The translations under genes were made by a program, and so were the position numbers. The notes under the pieces were generated by a model. The model had not been told where the DNA came from, did no database searches, and saw nothing but the letters and a program-made list of their open reading frames with translations. From Sindora glabra (lineage: Eukaryota; Streptophyta; Magnoliopsida; Fabales; Fabaceae): 64,000 nt of DNA. How positions within the stretch are numbered: position 1 is the stretch's first letter; each line of letters opens with the position of its first letter. The stretch spans positions 76,750,130 to 76,814,129 of the forward strand of contig CM035232.1 in the NCBI GenBank assembly GCA_020226215.1, written 5' to 3'. Of the stretch, positions 60,490 to 64,000 are shown piece by piece.

Positions 60490-61475
60490 CATTCTTTAAA
60501 TTTTATATAGGCCTACATTCTTAATTCATACAAAATTATACTCCCTTTTTCCATTTTTAGTTACATACGGATGAATTATGAATAAATTATAGATGATACT
60601 TTTATTTCATGATATTTTTTACTCATAGTTTATGTATATAGTTTTTTTTAAGGTTATATATAAATTTAAAATATATCATGACTTATTTACGAATGGATAT
60701 ATGGTACTTTTAACTCATTTTAAGTTTTTTTATTGTTTAAAAGTTGAAAAATTAAAAAAAAACTTAAATTTATATAAAAAAAAAGCTTGTAGGCTACATT
60801 GCAACTCGTTAGGATTAGATTAGGGCCTCCAATATGAAGATTTATGTCTAACATAGATGGGCTTAGCCTGGCCCATCCTTTTAATAGCTATATTTGCTAA
60901 GTCACTCATTACTTCACAAATCACAAACTTATTGGATATTTTAAAGGGAATTAAGTGATGAAAACCCATAAAGAAAGCTTTGATTATCTAATGAACCATA
61001 GAGAGGAAATTTGTTTTACATGTTGCATGGTCACACCTAATTCATTATAAGTTTATAATTTCAATTTTCTTTGTGATTCTTTCTCTTAGTTCAGCTTTGC
61101 TTTATTATGAAGTTTTATGATTCTTTATCTTTTGATTGAACATTAAGGTAAATTTTATTGAGGTAGAATATGATCATATTTATTTTATTTTAATATATAA
61201 ATTATTGAGAATTGAGGACTTATTTATTATTAGAACTATACCTTATAAGTTGTTGTGGGTTTATATTCTTAAATTATAATATATTTAATTGAGGAGTCAA
61301 TAGATTACTCATTAGAAAAGGAAAGAGTTCCAAGTGGAATCTAATTTTATTGGTTGTAAAGTTTTATGTAGTTATTGATCTTTTTTAGTGTTATATGCTA
61401 AAGAAACCAAAACTTCAACTCATCAAATTTGACATAGGCTTTGCAATACCATGCACTAGTTATAACTCTTTCATA
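59610..61475. other. Very AT-rich region, no gene seen
   Basis: Contains (TA)n at 60452-60487. GGGCTAGCCCATGG near 60325 and ATGGGCTTAGCCTGGCCCAT near 60855 may be edges of another hAT-like MITE, but terminal repeats are not clear. Confidence 0.4.
60452..60487. repeat. (TA)n microsatellite
   Basis: About 18 TA units. Confidence 0.95.
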
Positions 61476-61479
61476 CTAA

Positions 61480-61985
61480 GAAGGCTTCCTTTTCATAATA
61501 GCTCCAAAACTACCTAGATTTGGCAACTCTCTGGATTTGGTTCTATATGAACAATAGCAATTTAATTTTTTTTAAAATAATTGAATTATTACATCATTTA
61601 ATATGTTAAGGATATTGTATAAAAATTTGGTGATAATTACAAATGATTTTAGTGTTGAAAAGGGGCTTTTATTGCATCTACTTATATGCTACCCTATTTT
61701 GAATTTTACATTTTTTGTATTGTATGAATAGGATCAAAGAATAAAAAAATTATAAGAAATTTGATGTTTGATAATTACTAACATGTTAGAAGTATTAGAA
61801 AAAATTTTAGTAAAAATTTGGATTAGTTTGGAAGCCTTAAGTGCACCAAACTATAGGAGTATTCATATTACCTAACAAGTTAAATATTTGATTATTTTTA
61901 TTAAGAAATATTGTAAGAAATTAAAGTTTATGATATAGTTGATGTTTGAGATGGAAAGGTTGTATGTCAACTTTAGACAAAATGA
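61480..61985 (+). mobile_element. Internal fragment of an F3 LTR
   Basis: Collinear with about 5860-6131 plus 7676-7930 of F3 copy 1, without the L solo LTR found there, so it shows that empty site. Truncated at both ends. Confidence 0.65.
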
Positions 61986-62004
61986 TTGTGCATAGTTAGA
62001 TTAT

Positions 62005-62174
62005 TATTGGTTTATTAAAAATAATACAATATAGTGAAACAAACTAAGTGATACCTTAATGATCCCTTCATTTATCTTTTCTTAACTAACTTACTAAAAA
62101 TAATTATATAATTATTTAAGTCTTTTATGTACTCAAACTAGAAGGATTAAATGCAAATAGAAGTCAAATAGTAG
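62005..62174 (-). repeat. Dispersed repeat R7, partial copy 3
   Basis: Matches 29340-29480 directly (same orientation). It stops where the F3 LTR starts at 62175, probably the insertion site. Confidence 0.55.
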
Positions 62175-64000
62175 TGTAATATCCCAAAATAAGGTAAGAA
62201 ACTTTTCATAGGAGTTTTCTTTAGAAAATACCCTAAGAGAAGTAGAAATTTCAAATAAAAATTTTATTGGAAAACACCTAAATTAAAAAATATGATAGAA
62301 AATTCAAGTAAAATTCGGGAAAAATGTAAAGGTAATATAGATGTAAGCCTAACTAAAAATTTTATGAAAAATTTATTAGGCAATAAAATAGATTAAAATC
62401 TTATTAAAAACCTAATGATAGGTTTAGGAAAATTCTTGTAGGAATTTATTGGAATTCCAAAACTCAGGTATGCTAAAAATGAAAAATTGAGCAAAAAATT
62501 AACTAGATTAATTTAAAAATTTTTAAGCTAACTTAAATTAAGTTTTCTAAGCCTATATTGCATATGAGAGTTTAGAAATGAAAGCCTAAGATAAGGCCCA
62601 AAAATGATTAAAAAACCTTAGGTAAAAAATGTAAGAAGTAAAAAATTAGGGTTAATTTGTAATAAATCTTTTTTACCCTTCAAAGTGGCTTATTTTTATT
62701 AGCTTTAGGATAAAAATTTTATAAACATATAGGGCCCTTTGGATGTCCCAAATGGTTAACCACATGTCCAAGATTTTTTAATATAATAAATAGAAAATTA
62801 AATATTTTTTTTGTAATTAAGGTTTAGAATTATATATATGTGTGATTAAGCCATTTCAAAGCAAAAATTTACTTCCTTTGGCCAACTAAAAACCATGAGA
62901 AGAAAGAGGAATTAAGTGAAAATCCAAGCCTTCATCAATTATTAAGAGGTAAGTGACAACTTTTTCTTATTTTTTGGGTCATCTCATAAAAGATGATGAT
63001 ATTTTTCAAATGAAAATAAATCTCCCAAGTGAAATTGAATAAGGGTTTCAGTCATTCAATGTATTTAGAGGTTAAAATTTTTTAAAATTTTAATATTTGA
63101 AATCTTAAAATCATAATTAGTGTTAGGATGACTATAGTAGAAACTGGAAATTTTTGAAAATTTTTAGATACATGAAAAACTAAGTTACATGTGAAATACT
63201 TTAAACTATCAATTTCAAAATCCTATTTTGTTAGGTCTCTAATTTTGAATTATTTAAAGTAACAAATGATTGAGAAAAATTATGAAAATTTTGAAATATG
63301 ATATCTAGGGTATTAGTAAGCTTGTGTCAAAATTTGGTAGCAAATGGAATTGATTTAGTTGCCTAAATGATAGTTTTGTCTTTACAAGTCCAATGTTATC
63401 TGAATTTGGTAGCCCTCATTTTATGCTTGTAGTGCCTTAGAAAAGTCATGAAATTCATTGTACAAGAATTAAGTTATTCCTTATTCAACATGTTGACAAT
63501 GTCATGGCAAAGTTTGGAAGTAATTGGTTTTCATTTGAACGATGAAAAGTGGCTTGAATTACAAGTACTCATATGCTATCCTATTTTGGATGCCTTATTT
63601 TGTTACTATGTGAATAGTAACCTAAGGCTACAAAACTTGTAAAATAAATAATTTTTCATGCTTACTAATGTAATAGAAATATGAGACAAAATTTTAGGTA
63701 AATTATTGTATTGTTTTGGAGCTTTTAAAACTCTAATCAATAATATAAATCCCTAATTTATGATAAGTAGAATGTTAAAAAAATTTGTTGAAAATATTAT
63801 GAATATTGGTAGAAGGTTGAGAAGCCATTCTCATGGCTAAGAAATGTTATTGATGAAAAAATATTTATTATTTTATTTTCCCTTATTTTATATATCTTAG
63901 GTGTTACATTTGCTTAATTTCACTAATTAGGCCATGTTGAATTTATTCAATAAATGTTGAATTTGGACATTATTTATACTTTCAGCTATATCTTAGGCTC
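62175..64000 (+). mobile_element. LTR F3, copy 4, cut by the window end
   Basis: Starts TGTAATATCCC and follows F3 copy 3 (37391 on) to the end of the window. A consensus-like donor AGAG/GTAAGTGAC lies at 62949. Whether it is solo or belongs to a full element cannot be seen. Confidence 0.75.

Noticed and set aside
60320..60880. A further MITE from the GGGCTAGCCCATGG and GGGCTTAGCCTGGCCC blocks
   Set aside because: No matching terminal inverted repeat or target duplication could be placed.
1..64000. Host genes, tRNA or rRNA genes, organelle DNA insertions, CRISPR arrays
   Set aside because: Looked for on both strands by eye; no exon series, cloverleaf, conserved rRNA block or organelle gene was recognised. 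Regularly spaced repeats here are palindromic LTR arrays, not CRISPR.

Overview
This is plant nuclear DNA, most likely heterochromatin from a dicot-like genome. It is strongly AT-rich, and I find no complete host gene, rRNA, tRNA or CRISPR array. Everything I can recognise is transposable-element sequence: relics of Ty3/gypsy chromoviruses and a SIRE-like Ty1/copia element, many solo LTRs, MITE-like pieces and microsatellites. All protein-coding remnants are broken.

Layout. Positions 1-18859 are one old minus-strand LTR-like repeat (family F4). It was split by solo LTRs at 15-1669 and 2393-3769 and by a solo LTR of family F3 (4346-17805). The F3 copy was itself split by a solo LTR (6132-7675), a MITE (8135-8641) and a gypsy element G1 (9295-17795, minus strand). 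G1 has two LTRs, a primer-binding site, a polypurine tract, gag and pol, but no integrase catalytic core. A further solo LTR, F6 (12669-15120), cuts G1's protease. That makes four nesting levels. Positions 19575-31205 hold a dispersed minus-strand chromovirus relic G2 (gag, protease, scrap of RT, integrase end). It is broken by solo LTR F2 (20027-24533, itself holding solo LTR 22053-23725), a MITE and a region carrying solo LTR F7 (27383-28849). Positions 31211-40985 hold a minus-strand SIRE-like copia relic: 3' LTR, extra 3' ORF and pol end. Two F3 solo LTRs split it. Positions 40990-45234 are a truncated F2 LTR and a second F4 copy that serves as an empty-site control for the left-hand insertions. 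Positions 45443-49721 are solo LTR F5. The right end holds other repeat copies, a possible CACTA end, solo LTR 54761-56467, a third F4 copy (57573 on) and an F3 copy running off the window.

I count about 12 solo LTRs, nine with a perfect or one-mismatch 5-bp target duplication, against one element that keeps both LTRs. This pattern fits prolonged LTR-LTR recombination. The most unusual signal is that unrelated LTR families each carry an array of short palindromes repeated about every 60 bp. Most striking are GC-rich hairpins of about 41 and 30 bp, present in two different LTR families (13881-14101 and 27580-27936). No autonomous element and no new host system is evident.
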